DNA of 64,000 nucleotides from Palsa-295 sp963781105 (GCA_963781105.1 CAWAED010000002.1:1-64000); one strand, 5' to 3'. Positions 34,631-43,392 are shown, numbered from the stretch's first letter. Notes: generated from the letters alone by a model not told the origin. Program-made: numbers and translations.

Positions 34631-35524
34631 ATGAAAGTCCTTGAGCCCAGAACTCGAGTGGAGATCAAGAACGTGCTTTTTCCAACCGATTTTTCCGCGG
34701 CAGGAGATGCGGCAATCCCGTACGCAGCAGAATTGGCGCGGCGCTTCGGGGCCAGGTTACACACCTTGCACGTCAGGCCGCCGGTCATCAATCCCATGAC
34801 CGAGCCGGCCAGCTGGTCCGTCCTGGAAAGGGCAGCGATGGCGGAAGCCGAAGCGCAAAGACAGTCGTTGCTTGCGGCTTTCTCCGGAATCAAGCCGGAG
34901 GTGATGATCGAAGAGGGCGACTTCTGGCAAATACTGAAATCCGTAATCGAGAAACAGGAAATTGACTTGATCGTGCTGGGCACGCGGGGGCGGTCCGGGG
35001 CAGCCAAATTTTTCCTGGGCTCCAAGGCAGAGGGCATTTTCCGCGAGGCTCCGTGCGCGGTGTTGACGATTGGCCCGCATGCCCACGGGAAATCCCCGCG
35101 CGGGGGCGAGTTTACCGAGATCCTCTATGCCACGGATTTCAGCCCGTCCTCGGCGAACGCCGCAGCTTACGCAATCTCACTCGCCCAGGAGTTTCAGGCA
35201 CATTTGACGCTGTTGCACGTGGTCGCGGAGGAAAAGCCCGGCGATCTAGTGCATGCGGCGGACTTGGTGGGATCGGCCGGAAGGCTCCTAAGTAAGTTGG
35301 TGCCACCGGAGGCGGAGATGTGGTGCGTCCCACATTTTGCGGTGGAGCGCGGGCCAGCCTCCCAGAAGATTTTGGAAGTTGCGAAGCAGAAGAAGGCTGA
35401 CCTCCTCGTGCTGGGAGTGCGCCAGCCGAGCGGCTTCCCCGGCGCGGCAACGCATCTGCCGATGGCAACTGCGCACCAAGTGGTCAGCCGTGCGGAGTGC
35501 CCGGTGCTTACAGTACGCGGCTGA
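34631..35524 (+). CDS. Universal stress protein, tandem Usp domains
   Basis: 297 residues, two UspA folds, close paralogue of 15967-16860 through its whole length. ATP-binding loop GTRGRSGAAKFFLGS in the first domain. GGAGG lies 6 bp before the ATG. The GNAT gene follows within 33 bp, so the pair probably forms an operon driven by pair I; the other Usp of this type (15967) also sits in a unit with a GNAT-containing protein (17464-20160), a repeated association. Confidence 0.93.
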   Translation: MKVLEPRTRVEIKNVLFPTDFSAAGDAAIPYAAELARRFGARLHTLHVRPPVINPMTEPASWSVLERAAMAEAEAQRQSLLAAFSGIKPEVMIEEGDFWQILKSVIEKQEIDLIVLGTRGRSGAAKFFLGSKAEGIFREAPCAVLTIGPHAHGKSPRGGEFTEILYATDFSPSSANAAAYAISLAQEFQAHLTLLHVVAEEKPGDLVHAADLVGSAGRLLSKLVPPEAEMWCVPHFAVERGPASQKILEVAKQKKADLLVLGVRQPSGFPGAATHLPMATAHQVVSRAECPVLTVRG

Positions 35525-35556
35525 GCGCTGCGAGAATTCGAGTTGGAGGGCAAAAA

Positions 35557-36255
35557 ATGCATAACTACTCACATTTCGCTGAGCACCCTTTGGCGCTTGA
35601 GGCGCGAATGGCGATTTACAGCAGCGCGGCTGCCGCAGATCGCGTTCCCCACTTGGGTATCCATACATATCCAGAGCAATACGTTTCGCGATGGATAACG
35701 AAAAGCGGGGAGGAGGTTTTGTTCCGCCCGATTCGGCCCGAGGATGAGCCACTGATGGTGGAATTTCACAAGACCCTTTCCGAGCAAAGCGTCTATCTGC
35801 GCTATCGCCCGGCCGAGAGTCTTCGCATGCGCGTGGCGCACGAACGGCTAATCCGGCGATGCTGCATTGACGACGCGCACGAGGCGGCCTTGGTTGCCGT
35901 GCGCACGATGCCAGAGACCGGCCAAGACGAGATTCTTGCGGTCGGGCGGCTAATCAAACTGCCATCTGGTGATAAAGCTGAGGTCGCGGTGCTGGTAAGC
36001 GATCCCTACCAGCGGCACGGACTGGGCAGTGAACTGCTGCGGCGGCTGATCCAGGTGGCCCACGACCGGGACATGCAGGAAATCATCGCCAACTTCCTTC
36101 CTGAAAATACCGGGATGCGCGCGCTGGCGAATCGCTTCGGCTTCCAATTCCGCCCAAGCAGCGATCCCACGGTGCTAAAGACGGTCCTGAATCTAACGAA
36201 TGCGCAGGCCCTGCTGTCCTTGCGACGCTATGCGGGCCGTCATTTGTGCGGGTGA
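35557..36255 (+). CDS. Stand-alone GNAT acetyltransferase
   Basis: 232 residues. The GNAT domain (about 50-215) aligns with the C-terminal domain of the acyl-CoA synthetase fusion at 17464-20160: YPEQYVSRW, FRPIRPEDEP, AHERLIRRCC, YQRHGLGSELLRRLI, PENTGMRALA. The first ~35 residues are extra. TTGGAGGG lies 6 bp before the ATG. It would transfer acetyl groups from acetyl-CoA, possibly to protein lysines. Target unknown. Confidence 0.87.
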   Translation: MHNYSHFAEHPLALEARMAIYSSAAAADRVPHLGIHTYPEQYVSRWITKSGEEVLFRPIRPEDEPLMVEFHKTLSEQSVYLRYRPAESLRMRVAHERLIRRCCIDDAHEAALVAVRTMPETGQDEILAVGRLIKLPSGDKAEVAVLVSDPYQRHGLGSELLRRLIQVAHDRDMQEIIANFLPENTGMRALANRFGFQFRPSSDPTVLKTVLNLTNAQALLSLRRYAGRHLCG

Positions 36256-36298
36256 GTGGAATCGTTCTGGCACCTAGAAGCAGCCACCGATAGTAAGG

Positions 36299-36327
36299 GC
36301 GTGCCAGCGTCGAAGCCACTGGCACGC
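36299..36327 (+). terminator. Hairpin after the GNAT gene
   Basis: 9-bp perfect stem GCGTGCCAG (36299-36307) and CTGGCACGC (36319-36327) with an 11-base loop. No T tract follows, so efficiency is uncertain. It separates the convergent genes ending at 36255 and 36434. Confidence 0.5.
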
Positions 36328-36433
36328 TAACTACCTGCAAGCGAGTTTCGTCGAGTAGTGAATCACCGCTTGAATGCGAAAAGGCCGGAGCGAGGTGCAG
36401 TCGCCTGAGTCTCTCGCGCCCGGTAGTTATGCG

Positions 36434-37156
36434 TTAGGCAGGAAAGGTGGTCAGCAGTTCCTTGCGCGCTTCGGCTAGCGGCAGTTCGGGCCACAGGACG
36501 TGGAGCACTATTCCCTGCCGAGGGTCGTGTACCAGAGTGAAGATGTGGGAGCAACGTTCGCACAGCCAGAAATGCTTGACGCCGTGAAGGTTCTGCGGAG
36601 CTTCCTGGGCACCCTGATTTGTGGGTTCGTGCATTTCGTTGGGTCGGAAGCGGAAGAATTTTCCGCCGCCGAGCCAATGAAAAGCGGTGGGGCATGCTGG
36701 ATTTGCGCACTTCGGATGACACTTCTGGAACAGCGGAGTGCCTTGCATTTGGGCGTGGTCTTGCACACGAAGATGCTGATTAGAATCGAGAGTCGTCTTC
36801 CGCGCTTCTTCCAGCTGGGCAATTGTCGTGCGCAGCCACTTCCCTACCGACTCTTCGACCTCGGGTTGATTGTCATAACGATACAACACGTCCAGGGTCT
36901 CTCCCGCTTCGTTCAGAGGAATATGGCGGCAGGGAGTTTTCGCGGAGCGGTACTCGGGTGGCACCAACCGCATCAGAACACAATGGGTGCACGGCTCCGG
37001 ACTTTCCTGGCAGTCGTAATTCATGCAGGTGGGCGAATCCTCGAAGATGAACTGGGGTCGCCACGCCTGGCGGGGCGAACGCCCGTACCCACCTTTTTCG
37101 AGAAACTCCAATTCGAATTTCAGGACATCCAACAGATCTCGTTCGTCTTTTTGCAT
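36434..37156 (-). CDS. Cys-rich putative zinc-binding protein
   Basis: 240 residues. Cysteines occur in CMNYDC, CTHC and PCRH (about 44-76) and in a second set CANPAC and CERC (about 150-205), suggesting two or three metal sites. The C-terminal part is homologous to the 84-residue protein at 13383-13637. No known family is recognised. It is divergent from the second CRP/FNR gene, and pair J lies 50 bp before its start, with a minus-strand GATAGT (37182-37177) near the expected -10. Confidence 0.75.
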   Translation of the reverse strand: MQKDERDLLDVLKFELEFLEKGGYGRSPRQAWRPQFIFEDSPTCMNYDCQESPEPCTHCVLMRLVPPEYRSAKTPCRHIPLNEAGETLDVLYRYDNQPEVEESVGKWLRTTIAQLEEARKTTLDSNQHLRVQDHAQMQGTPLFQKCHPKCANPACPTAFHWLGGGKFFRFRPNEMHEPTNQGAQEAPQNLHGVKHFWLCERCSHIFTLVHDPRQGIVLHVLWPELPLAEARKELLTTFPA

Positions 37157-37205
37157 AACGCCCTCCTTCTGGGATCACTATCCCGCGGCGGAGCCGACGT
37201 GTGCC

Positions 37206-37241
37206 GTGACGGTTGTCACGAGCAAAGGTGACGGTCGTCAC
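37206..37241. promoter_or_regulatory. Tandem CRP/FNR-type sites, pair J (divergent)
   Basis: GTGA-CGGTTG-TCAC (37206-37219) and GTGA-CGGTCG-TCAC (37228-37241), both perfect, centres 22 bp apart. They lie between the Cys-rich gene (start 37156) and the second CRP/FNR gene (start 37363), so autoregulation is likely. Confidence 0.9.
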
Positions 37242-37362
37242 TTCCCTGTAGTCAAACTCGAGCCAAACTTGCTCAACATGTTGCAGTGACTCCAAGGGCC
37301 GGCCACGGAGACGAGACGTGAGTAGCGGGTTCAGAATTGTTGCGCGCGGTAAGAGGGATAAA

Positions 37363-38097
37363 ATGTCGCTTACTCGTTCTACGCGTGCTCCTTATGGCTT
37401 AGAAATCATTGAGAACTGCTTGACCTGCCCACACCGGGAGGACCGCCTCTTTTGCAACCTGCCAGCGGCGGCCGTGCAGCATTTGGCGACGATCACCTCA
37501 GCGGCTTCGTATCCCAAAGGCGCGACGCTGTTTGTGGAAGGGCAAGGCGCCCGCGGCGTTTTCATCCTGTGCGCTGGACGCGTGAAGCTTTGGACGACCT
37601 CCGTTGATGGAAGAACTCTGATTGTAAGAATCTCAGAACCAGGAGAAGTCCTGGGATTGCCAGCCACCGTTACGGGGAGGCCTTACGAACTTACGGCGGA
37701 AGTGATCGAGCCGACGCAAGCCAATTTCATATCCCTCACGGACTTCCTGAGCTTTCTCCGTGAACACGGGGAGGTTTCATTGCGCGTGGCCCAGCAACTG
37801 GGCGAAACGTACCATGCAGCCGTGGCGGAAATGCGTTCAGTCGGGTTATCGCGCTCGGCTGCGGAAAAGCTGGCGCGGTTTCTTCTGGACTGGTGCGCCA
37901 GCCACGGCGACAGAACCTCCGAAACAGAATCTAAACTGACCTTAACTCATGAAGAAATAGCTCAGATAATCGGCGCATCTCGCGAGACAGTCACGAGGCT
38001 TTTCGCGGACTTCAAGAAAAAAGGCTTCGTTCAAGTTAAGGGTTCAACGCTTGTGGTCCGGAGCAAGGCCGGTCTTGGGAGCATGGCCGGCAGTTGA
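37363..38097 (+). CDS. CRP/FNR-family regulator with N-terminal C-x2-C-x8-C
   Basis: 244 residues, paralogue of 5788-6504. Cysteines 19, 22 and 31 are kept, but the partner of Cys112 is Thr (IEPTQANF), so a four-ligand FNR-type cluster would need another residue. Sensor barrel about 40-150; HTH with GASRETVTRLF, keeping the CRP-type Arg-Glu-Thr-Val-x-Arg reading head. The ATG at 37363 is chosen by alignment to the paralogue; an upstream GTG at 37318 would add 15 residues. It probably binds the island's GTGA-N6-TCAC sites, including pair J in front of itself. Confidence 0.9.
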   Translation: MSLTRSTRAPYGLEIIENCLTCPHREDRLFCNLPAAAVQHLATITSAASYPKGATLFVEGQGARGVFILCAGRVKLWTTSVDGRTLIVRISEPGEVLGLPATVTGRPYELTAEVIEPTQANFISLTDFLSFLREHGEVSLRVAQQLGETYHAAVAEMRSVGLSRSAAEKLARFLLDWCASHGDRTSETESKLTLTHEEIAQIIGASRETVTRLFADFKKKGFVQVKGSTLVVRSKAGLGSMAGS

Positions 38098-38142
38098 GCT
38101 ACCTCCCTTCCAACATTGCTGCAACGTAGTCGCAGGCTGAGC

Positions 38143-38178
38143 GTGACGGGCATCACAAAGAAGCGTGATGGTTGTCAC
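38143..38178. promoter_or_regulatory. Tandem CRP/FNR-type sites, pair K, with -10
   Basis: GTGA-CGGGCA-TCAC (38143-38156) and GTGA-TGGTTG-TCAC (38165-38178), both perfect, centres 22 bp apart. TAGTCT (38201-38206) starts 23 bases after the proximal site. They precede the decaheme cytochrome operon (ATG 38261). Confidence 0.9.
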
Positions 38179-38260
38179 TAAACCGTAACCACCTGTCATG
38201 TAGTCTTTCGCGCAGCCGCTTTGAGTAGCTTGTTCTAGGACGAATTCGGGGGGAAGTCCG

Positions 38261-39229
38261 ATGCCGCGATTCGGAGTACTGAAAGTCTCGGAACTTCTGA
38301 TTGTTTTGGGTCTGCTGGCGGTTCCCGTTTTGGCACAGCCCCAGAAAGGCTCTACGGCTACTGACAAGTCCGCGCCCGCAGCCCAAGAAGCCAAGCCAGC
38401 GCAGAAGCCCGACTCAGCCCCATCCGATTACGCCGGCGCCGAGGCATGCAAGACCTGCCACGAGGAGATCTACAACGGTTGGGAGAAAAGCTCGCACTGG
38501 AAACAGACGTACAAGGAAGGCGGCATTGCGAAGCACGGCTGCGAGGATTGCCACGGCGCCGCCGCCAGCCACGTTGCCGACCCCACCGACACATCGAAGC
38601 TGTTCCTCTTCGAAAAAGCCTCCGCTAAAGAGATCGATGCCCGCTGCATGATGTGCCACGCGGGCGGCACCCAGCACATGAATGCCATCAACTCGGAGCA
38701 TGCGAAGAACGACGTCAGTTGCGTTTCCTGCCATTCGCCGCACCACGGTAAAGAATCCGACTTTTTGCTCGTAAAGGCTCAGCCTGAGCTCTGCTTCTCC
38801 TGCCACCTATCACAAAAGGCGCAGTTCGACATGCCTTTCCATCATCGGGTGAACGAAGGGCTCATCCAGTGCACCGACTGTCACAACCCTCATGGCACCG
38901 TGAAGCCGCACCAGGTGCGCACGTCCTCGAGCCAAGACGAGATTTGCTTCAAGTGCCACACCGACAAGCAAGGGCCATTCGTCTTCGAACACCAGCCGGT
39001 GAAGATAGATGGTTGTCAGTCCTGCCACCTGGTGCATGGCGGGCCGAATCCGCACATGCTGAAACTGAGCAATGTCAACCTGCTCTGCCTGCAGTGTCAC
39101 ACGCAGTCCAGCTTTAGCGGGGCGCCGGGAGCGCCTTCGTTCCACAACCAGGCGAGCTTTTTCCAATCCTGCGTGCTGTGTCACTCGCAAATTCATGGGT
39201 CCAATTTCGACGCAACTTTCTTTAAGTAG
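38261..39229 (+). CDS. Decaheme c-type cytochrome, DmsE/MtrA-like
   Basis: 322 residues. Signal peptide (about 1-25, ending VLA), a Pro/Ala-rich linker, then ten CxxCH sites: CKTCH, CEDCH, CMMCH, CVSCH, CFSCH, CTDCH, CFKCH, CQSCH, CLQCH, CVLCH. Count, spacing and length fit the periplasmic decahaem electron conduits DmsE/MtrA. It is directly followed by the MtrB-like barrel, its expected partner. It would carry electrons from periplasm across the barrel to an outside acceptor, or inward. GGGGGGAAG precedes the ATG. Confidence 0.93.
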   Translation: MPRFGVLKVSELLIVLGLLAVPVLAQPQKGSTATDKSAPAAQEAKPAQKPDSAPSDYAGAEACKTCHEEIYNGWEKSSHWKQTYKEGGIAKHGCEDCHGAAASHVADPTDTSKLFLFEKASAKEIDARCMMCHAGGTQHMNAINSEHAKNDVSCVSCHSPHHGKESDFLLVKAQPELCFSCHLSQKAQFDMPFHHRVNEGLIQCTDCHNPHGTVKPHQVRTSSSQDEICFKCHTDKQGPFVFEHQPVKIDGCQSCHLVHGGPNPHMLKLSNVNLLCLQCHTQSSFSGAPGAPSFHNQASFFQSCVLCHSQIHGSNFDATFFK

Positions 39230-39317
39230 GAGTGCGCGGACATTCCCAAATATCTAGATGAAGAACAAGGTGGCCAGACACTAAACCGGAAACTGAATTT
39301 GGGAGGGAGAGAAAGCC

Positions 39318-41987
39318 ATGAAAGGTCGCCTGCGGGTTCACTCGATTCCTTCCGTCATCTTTATAGCGGTCATCTTCCTTGCGCCTGCCGCTCGCGCGCA
39401 AGACACCTCCGAAGCATCGCCGGGAATCAATTCCGGAGGTTACAACATCCACCAGTCCATTGAGTTCGGCTATCGTGCGAGCGAGATCAACGGCAACGTA
39501 AATACGTACGACACCTTCGAAAATCTGGGTTCGGGTGTGCGCCTCTTCGATTTCACGCTGGAAATGCGCTCGCTCGATCATCAGGGTCTGTTGTTCGATA
39601 ACCTTACCTTCAGCAACTTCGGCTATGGCGGCGACCCGAACGACGTCACGCGCCTGCGCGTTGAAAAGAATAAATGGTACGACTTCCGGTTGCTCTTCCG
39701 CCGCGACAAGAATTTTTGGGACTACAACCTCTACGCGAATCCGCTGAATCCCGCAGGCTTAAATCCTGCGGGATCCTTGACCACGGGCTGCTACGTAGGT
39801 CCGCCGACGGCCGCTTTCCCGCAGGGCGCCCCGGCGTTCTGCTCGAAGCCAGCCGTGCCACAAGACAACTCACTGCATGACCTGGATCTGGTGCGCCGCA
39901 TGCAGGATTACGACCTCACGCTGCTGCCCCTCTCGAAGATTCAATTTCGGCTCGGTTATTCACGCAACCGCGACGAAGGTCCCGGCTCCTTCACTACGGA
40001 CGGTGGCACCATTTCGCAATTTAATGAAAACTACAGCTACACGACGAATGCGTATCGCGCGGGCGTAGACTTCAAAATCCTTCCGCGCACGACCATCTCC
40101 TACGACCAGTTCCTGAGTTACTACCGCCAGGACAACATCATTAGCGATAACCCGGCCGTGAATCCCGGGAATTTCGGGTTCGTCTTGGGAACCGTTCCTG
40201 GGCAGGCCACTCCGGCCGGCACGCCGGTAGATTTGGGAAATATTTGGAGTACGCAAACGCCCGCTGAGGCTCTCCCCTGCGCGACTCCGATCGTGACCGG
40301 CACGACCAACACCGCCAACCCGACGTGCAATGCGTACCTCTCTTATAGCCAGGTCGGCAGGCCGCGGAACTTCATGCCCACCGAGCGGCTGCGTTTCCAA
40401 TCCAATTATTTCAAGAACTTCGAAACCTCAGGCTCGGTCGGCTACAGCACCAGCGACTATCACTTCTCGGATCTTTCGGAGATCGTCAACGGCTGGACAG
40501 CGCGGAGCGCGCTACGCGGCAGTACCGCGGGGGGCCCGATAAAGACAAAGCGCGTCTCGGTGAACGCGGACTGGTCCGGCGTGTATGCGGTAAACGACAA
40601 ATTTCGCATCCTGGATATGTTCCGCTATGACAACTGGCGTATTCCGGGGGTTTGGGACACAGCAGAAACGGCGCTGTTCGGGACTCCCTCTCCGGCGCCC
40701 GGGGTGGTCGGCCTGCTGCTGTCACCTGGCACATTTAATGCGACGAATTGCCCCGGAGCCCCTTACAACCAGGCAAGTTGCCCGCAACATACTTCCAGTT
40801 CCGCTGCCGACTTGACTAATGAGATCGCTTCGCAATTTCTTGCGCAGAACATCAAGTCCAATACCCTGGAATTTGAATACGATTTCAGCCGCCGCTACAC
40901 CGGCCACATCGGCTATCTCTACACCAACCGCACGATCGCCAGCATGGGTGCGACTTTTGATACCGGGGAATATTACTTTCCGGGCGGACCCACGGGCACA
41001 GCAGCGAATCTTTATCTCGCGGCCCGGGGTGATTGCGCCTTGGTCGGCGGTGCGCTGCCTGCCGGTTGCACGCTGATAACGACAGGCGCTTTGGCCGGTG
41101 CGGTTGTAGAAGGCTCGCCCGCCAATCCAATCCCGGAAGCGGGGAACGACACCTCTCGCAACATCACGACCATCAACGAGAATGCCCTGCTCTTGGGTGT
41201 CGTTGCGCGTCCCATCGACACTTTGCGGATCACCGGCGATTTTGAGTTCGGCTACAATGACTTCTCCTTTACGCGCATTGACCCACGCCAAGTGCAATCG
41301 TACAAAATCCACGCCACTTACAAACCGAAGCCCTGGGCCAATCTGGACGGTGCGGTGGAGATTCACGAAAATCGCGATAACGTCTCGACGGTTGACAACC
41401 TGGAGCACGACCGCTCCTATAGCTTCTCGGCTCTGCTGCTGGGCAATCAACGGTTGTCCGTGGATTTCGGCTATAACTACTGGGACATATACACCCAGGC
41501 GTTGATCTGTTTCCCGTACTCGGAGTCTTCCGCGAACCCGACTCCTCCGCCGACCAACATAACGGTTTCCGCTTTCCCGCCCGGTGTGCCGCAGCTGCCC
41601 ACCGGAACGGCTTGCCCGATCGCTGGCTCGCCTTCCCCGCTCGGAGCGCTATCGACGTACAGCAGCAAGGACCATTTCGCGCACGCCGGAGTAATGTGGA
41701 AACCGGTGAAGCGCGTGACGGCCATGGTGGGCTACGGCGGCAGCTTCGTTCGCGGCAACACGATTTTTCTGAATCCGCTCACGCCTTCCGGAACGCTTGA
41801 TTTCAATTATCAAAGGCCGTACGCTTCCATTCTAATCAATGTCTATCGAGGGTTCAGTTATAAGATGGCTTGGAATTATTATGGGTACAACGAAACCGGA
41901 ATCAAGAACCCTTTTGGACTCGCCACGCTTCCATCGCAGGATTTCAACGGCAGCAATGCGACGTTCTCGTTCCTCTATTCGTTCTAG
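39318..41987 (+). CDS. MtrB/PioB-family outer-membrane porin
   Basis: 889 residues. Signal peptide (about 1-28, ending ARA), then a long run of alternating strands ending with the C-terminal aromatic FSFLYSF typical of outer-membrane barrels. Motifs such as NGNVNTYDTF, FDFTLEMRSLDH, and repeated Y-x-R/Y-x-F strand ends fit the decaheme-associated MtrB/PioB family, somewhat longer than Shewanella MtrB. GGGAGGGAG precedes the ATG. It should form the sheath around the decahaem protein encoded upstream. Confidence 0.9.
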   Translation: MKGRLRVHSIPSVIFIAVIFLAPAARAQDTSEASPGINSGGYNIHQSIEFGYRASEINGNVNTYDTFENLGSGVRLFDFTLEMRSLDHQGLLFDNLTFSNFGYGGDPNDVTRLRVEKNKWYDFRLLFRRDKNFWDYNLYANPLNPAGLNPAGSLTTGCYVGPPTAAFPQGAPAFCSKPAVPQDNSLHDLDLVRRMQDYDLTLLPLSKIQFRLGYSRNRDEGPGSFTTDGGTISQFNENYSYTTNAYRAGVDFKILPRTTISYDQFLSYYRQDNIISDNPAVNPGNFGFVLGTVPGQATPAGTPVDLGNIWSTQTPAEALPCATPIVTGTTNTANPTCNAYLSYSQVGRPRNFMPTERLRFQSNYFKNFETSGSVGYSTSDYHFSDLSEIVNGWTARSALRGSTAGGPIKTKRVSVNADWSGVYAVNDKFRILDMFRYDNWRIPGVWDTAETALFGTPSPAPGVVGLLLSPGTFNATNCPGAPYNQASCPQHTSSSAADLTNEIASQFLAQNIKSNTLEFEYDFSRRYTGHIGYLYTNRTIASMGATFDTGEYYFPGGPTGTAANLYLAARGDCALVGGALPAGCTLITTGALAGAVVEGSPANPIPEAGNDTSRNITTINENALLLGVVARPIDTLRITGDFEFGYNDFSFTRIDPRQVQSYKIHATYKPKPWANLDGAVEIHENRDNVSTVDNLEHDRSYSFSALLLGNQRLSVDFGYNYWDIYTQALICFPYSESSANPTPPPTNITVSAFPPGVPQLPTGTACPIAGSPSPLGALSTYSSKDHFAHAGVMWKPVKRVTAMVGYGGSFVRGNTIFLNPLTPSGTLDFNYQRPYASILINVYRGFSYKMAWNYYGYNETGIKNPFGLATLPSQDFNGSNATFSFLYSF

Positions 41988-42055
41988 GTTGTAGCGGAAT
42001 TGTAGAGATCGAGACCGAGCAGGATTCAAGATTTGCCCCGAGGAGGAAAGGCTGC

Positions 42056-42397
42056 ATGAATCGCTCAATGCTTCGAATTGGGAAAATGCTGCTGTGCGGA
42101 TACGCAACTATACTTGCTTCGACGATAACCACTCGAGCGGACGATGCGGCGAGCGTTTACAAGGCGAAGTGCGCCGCCTGCCATGCAGCTGATGGTAGCG
42201 GTAGCAACGACATGGGGAAAAAATTGGGCTCGCCCGACCTTCGCTCGGACGCTGTACAGAAGGAAACAGACGCGCAATTGAACGACAGCATCACCAACGG
42301 CAAGGGCAAGAAAATGCCGGCCTACAAAGGCAAGCTCACGGACGACCAAATCAAGGATCTCGTCGGCTACATTCGGGATCTGGCAAAAAAGAAATAG
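42056..42397 (+). CDS. Small monoheme cytochrome c (class I-like)
   Basis: 113 residues. Signal peptide (about 1-28), haem site CAACH (about 39-43), Met ligand candidate in KKMPAYKGKL, and the closing helix IKDLVGYIRDLAKK. This is a classical c6/c551-like form, distinct from the five-member paralogue family elsewhere. AGGAGG lies 9 bp before the ATG. It may shuttle electrons between the NapC-like protein and the decahaem cytochrome. Confidence 0.9.
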   Translation: MNRSMLRIGKMLLCGYATILASTITTRADDAASVYKAKCAACHAADGSGSNDMGKKLGSPDLRSDAVQKETDAQLNDSITNGKGKKMPAYKGKLTDDQIKDLVGYIRDLAKKK

Positions 42398-42462
42398 CTA
42401 GCACCTGCGCTGCCGTCGCACTACCCCTGAAGTAATCAAGGCGACAGAATCGAGGAGGCCTG

Positions 42463-43077
42463 GTGATTGGGGTTCTCATTTGTCAAATTGTCCTGAGCAT
42501 CATTTTGGCCTCTGTTTTCCTGATTCGTCCTACCCTGACGCACGCTGCGAGCTGGAAGATACTCGCCTTTATTGGTCTGTGCGTTCTTCCGGCTCTGTGC
42601 ATTGTGGGAGGGATGAACACGCACATCCAGCGCTCCGAACAAACTCGGTTCTGCGTTTCGTGCCACGTAATGGTTCCATACGGACAGAGCCTCTACGTAG
42701 ATGATCCCAGTCATCTCCCTGCCCAGCACTTTCAGAATCACCGCGTGCCCGCGAACATGGCCTGCTATTCGTGCCATGCAGACTACTCTATCTACGGCCC
42801 CATGAAAGACAAACTGCAAGGTCTGAAGCGGATATACATCCAGTATGTGAGCACTCCGCCCGATCCGGCGGCGATCCGCATCCCTGGCGGATTCAAAAAC
42901 GACCAGTGCTTGCACTGCCATCTCGGCGCGCGTAATTTCGAGGAGAACGCTATACATTCGGCGATGATGGATTCGATCAAATCGGGTGAGTCTTCCTGCC
43001 TGACCAGCGGTTGCCACGACACCGCGCACGACGTGGCGAATCTGAATCACTTGAAGTACTGGAAGCCAGGCCAATGA
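42463..43077 (+). CDS. NapC/NirT-like membrane multiheme cytochrome
   Basis: 204 residues. Two hydrophobic segments (about 1-20 and 29-50) precede haem sites CVSCH, CYSCH and CLHCH, plus a spaced CLTSGCH (C-x4-C-H). The layout suits a quinol dehydrogenase feeding periplasmic cytochromes. C-x4-C-H haem sites are known from tetrahaem cytochrome c3. GTG start with GAGGAGG 4 bp upstream. The stop overlaps the next start (ATGA). It would connect the quinone pool to the DmsE/MtrB conduit. Confidence 0.87.
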   Translation: MIGVLICQIVLSIILASVFLIRPTLTHAASWKILAFIGLCVLPALCIVGGMNTHIQRSEQTRFCVSCHVMVPYGQSLYVDDPSHLPAQHFQNHRVPANMACYSCHADYSIYGPMKDKLQGLKRIYIQYVSTPPDPAAIRIPGGFKNDQCLHCHLGARNFEENAIHSAMMDSIKSGESSCLTSGCHDTAHDVANLNHLKYWKPGQ

Positions 43078-43292
43078 AACTTAGCGAAATCGGAATGCGG
43101 CGGCTTTTGCAGGTTTCGAGCGCCCTCGTGATCGTCGGCCTGGTCCTCGAGGTCGCGAGTCTTCTCTGGTTTCATCCGCTCTCGTTCGTCCTGTTTGCCT
43201 TTGTCGCAGCGTCTTTGATTGGCTCGGGAATCCTCGTCTATTTGGTTTCTCTCGTTTTTGTTGTCCCGCCTTCTGCAGGGAAACGCGACTAA
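43074..43292 (+). CDS. Small two-helix membrane protein of the cytochrome operon
   Basis: 72 residues with membrane segments at about 12-32 and 37-63; begins MKLSE like the protein at 24478-24720. Its ATG overlaps the stop of the NapC-like gene, so it is translationally coupled and may be an accessory subunit. Family unrecognised. Confidence 0.7.
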   Translation: MKLSEIGMRRLLQVSSALVIVGLVLEVASLLWFHPLSFVLFAFVAASLIGSGILVYLVSLVFVVPPSAGKRD

Positions 43293-43323
43293 CCGCCCGC
43301 CTCGAAAAGTCGAACCAGGAAGG

Positions 43324-43353
43324 CGAGCAGGCAGGGAATATCCTGCCTGCTCG
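43324..43353. terminator. Bidirectional hairpin terminator
   Basis: 12-bp perfect stem CGAGCAGGCAGG (43324-43335) and CCTGCCTGCTCG (43342-43353) with a 6-base loop, between the convergent cytochrome operon (ends 43292) and adhP (ends 43393). No strong T tract on either side. Confidence 0.7.
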
Positions 43354-43392
43354 TGGGAGATGACCCATCGCGAGTTGCCTGCAACTAGGGAA

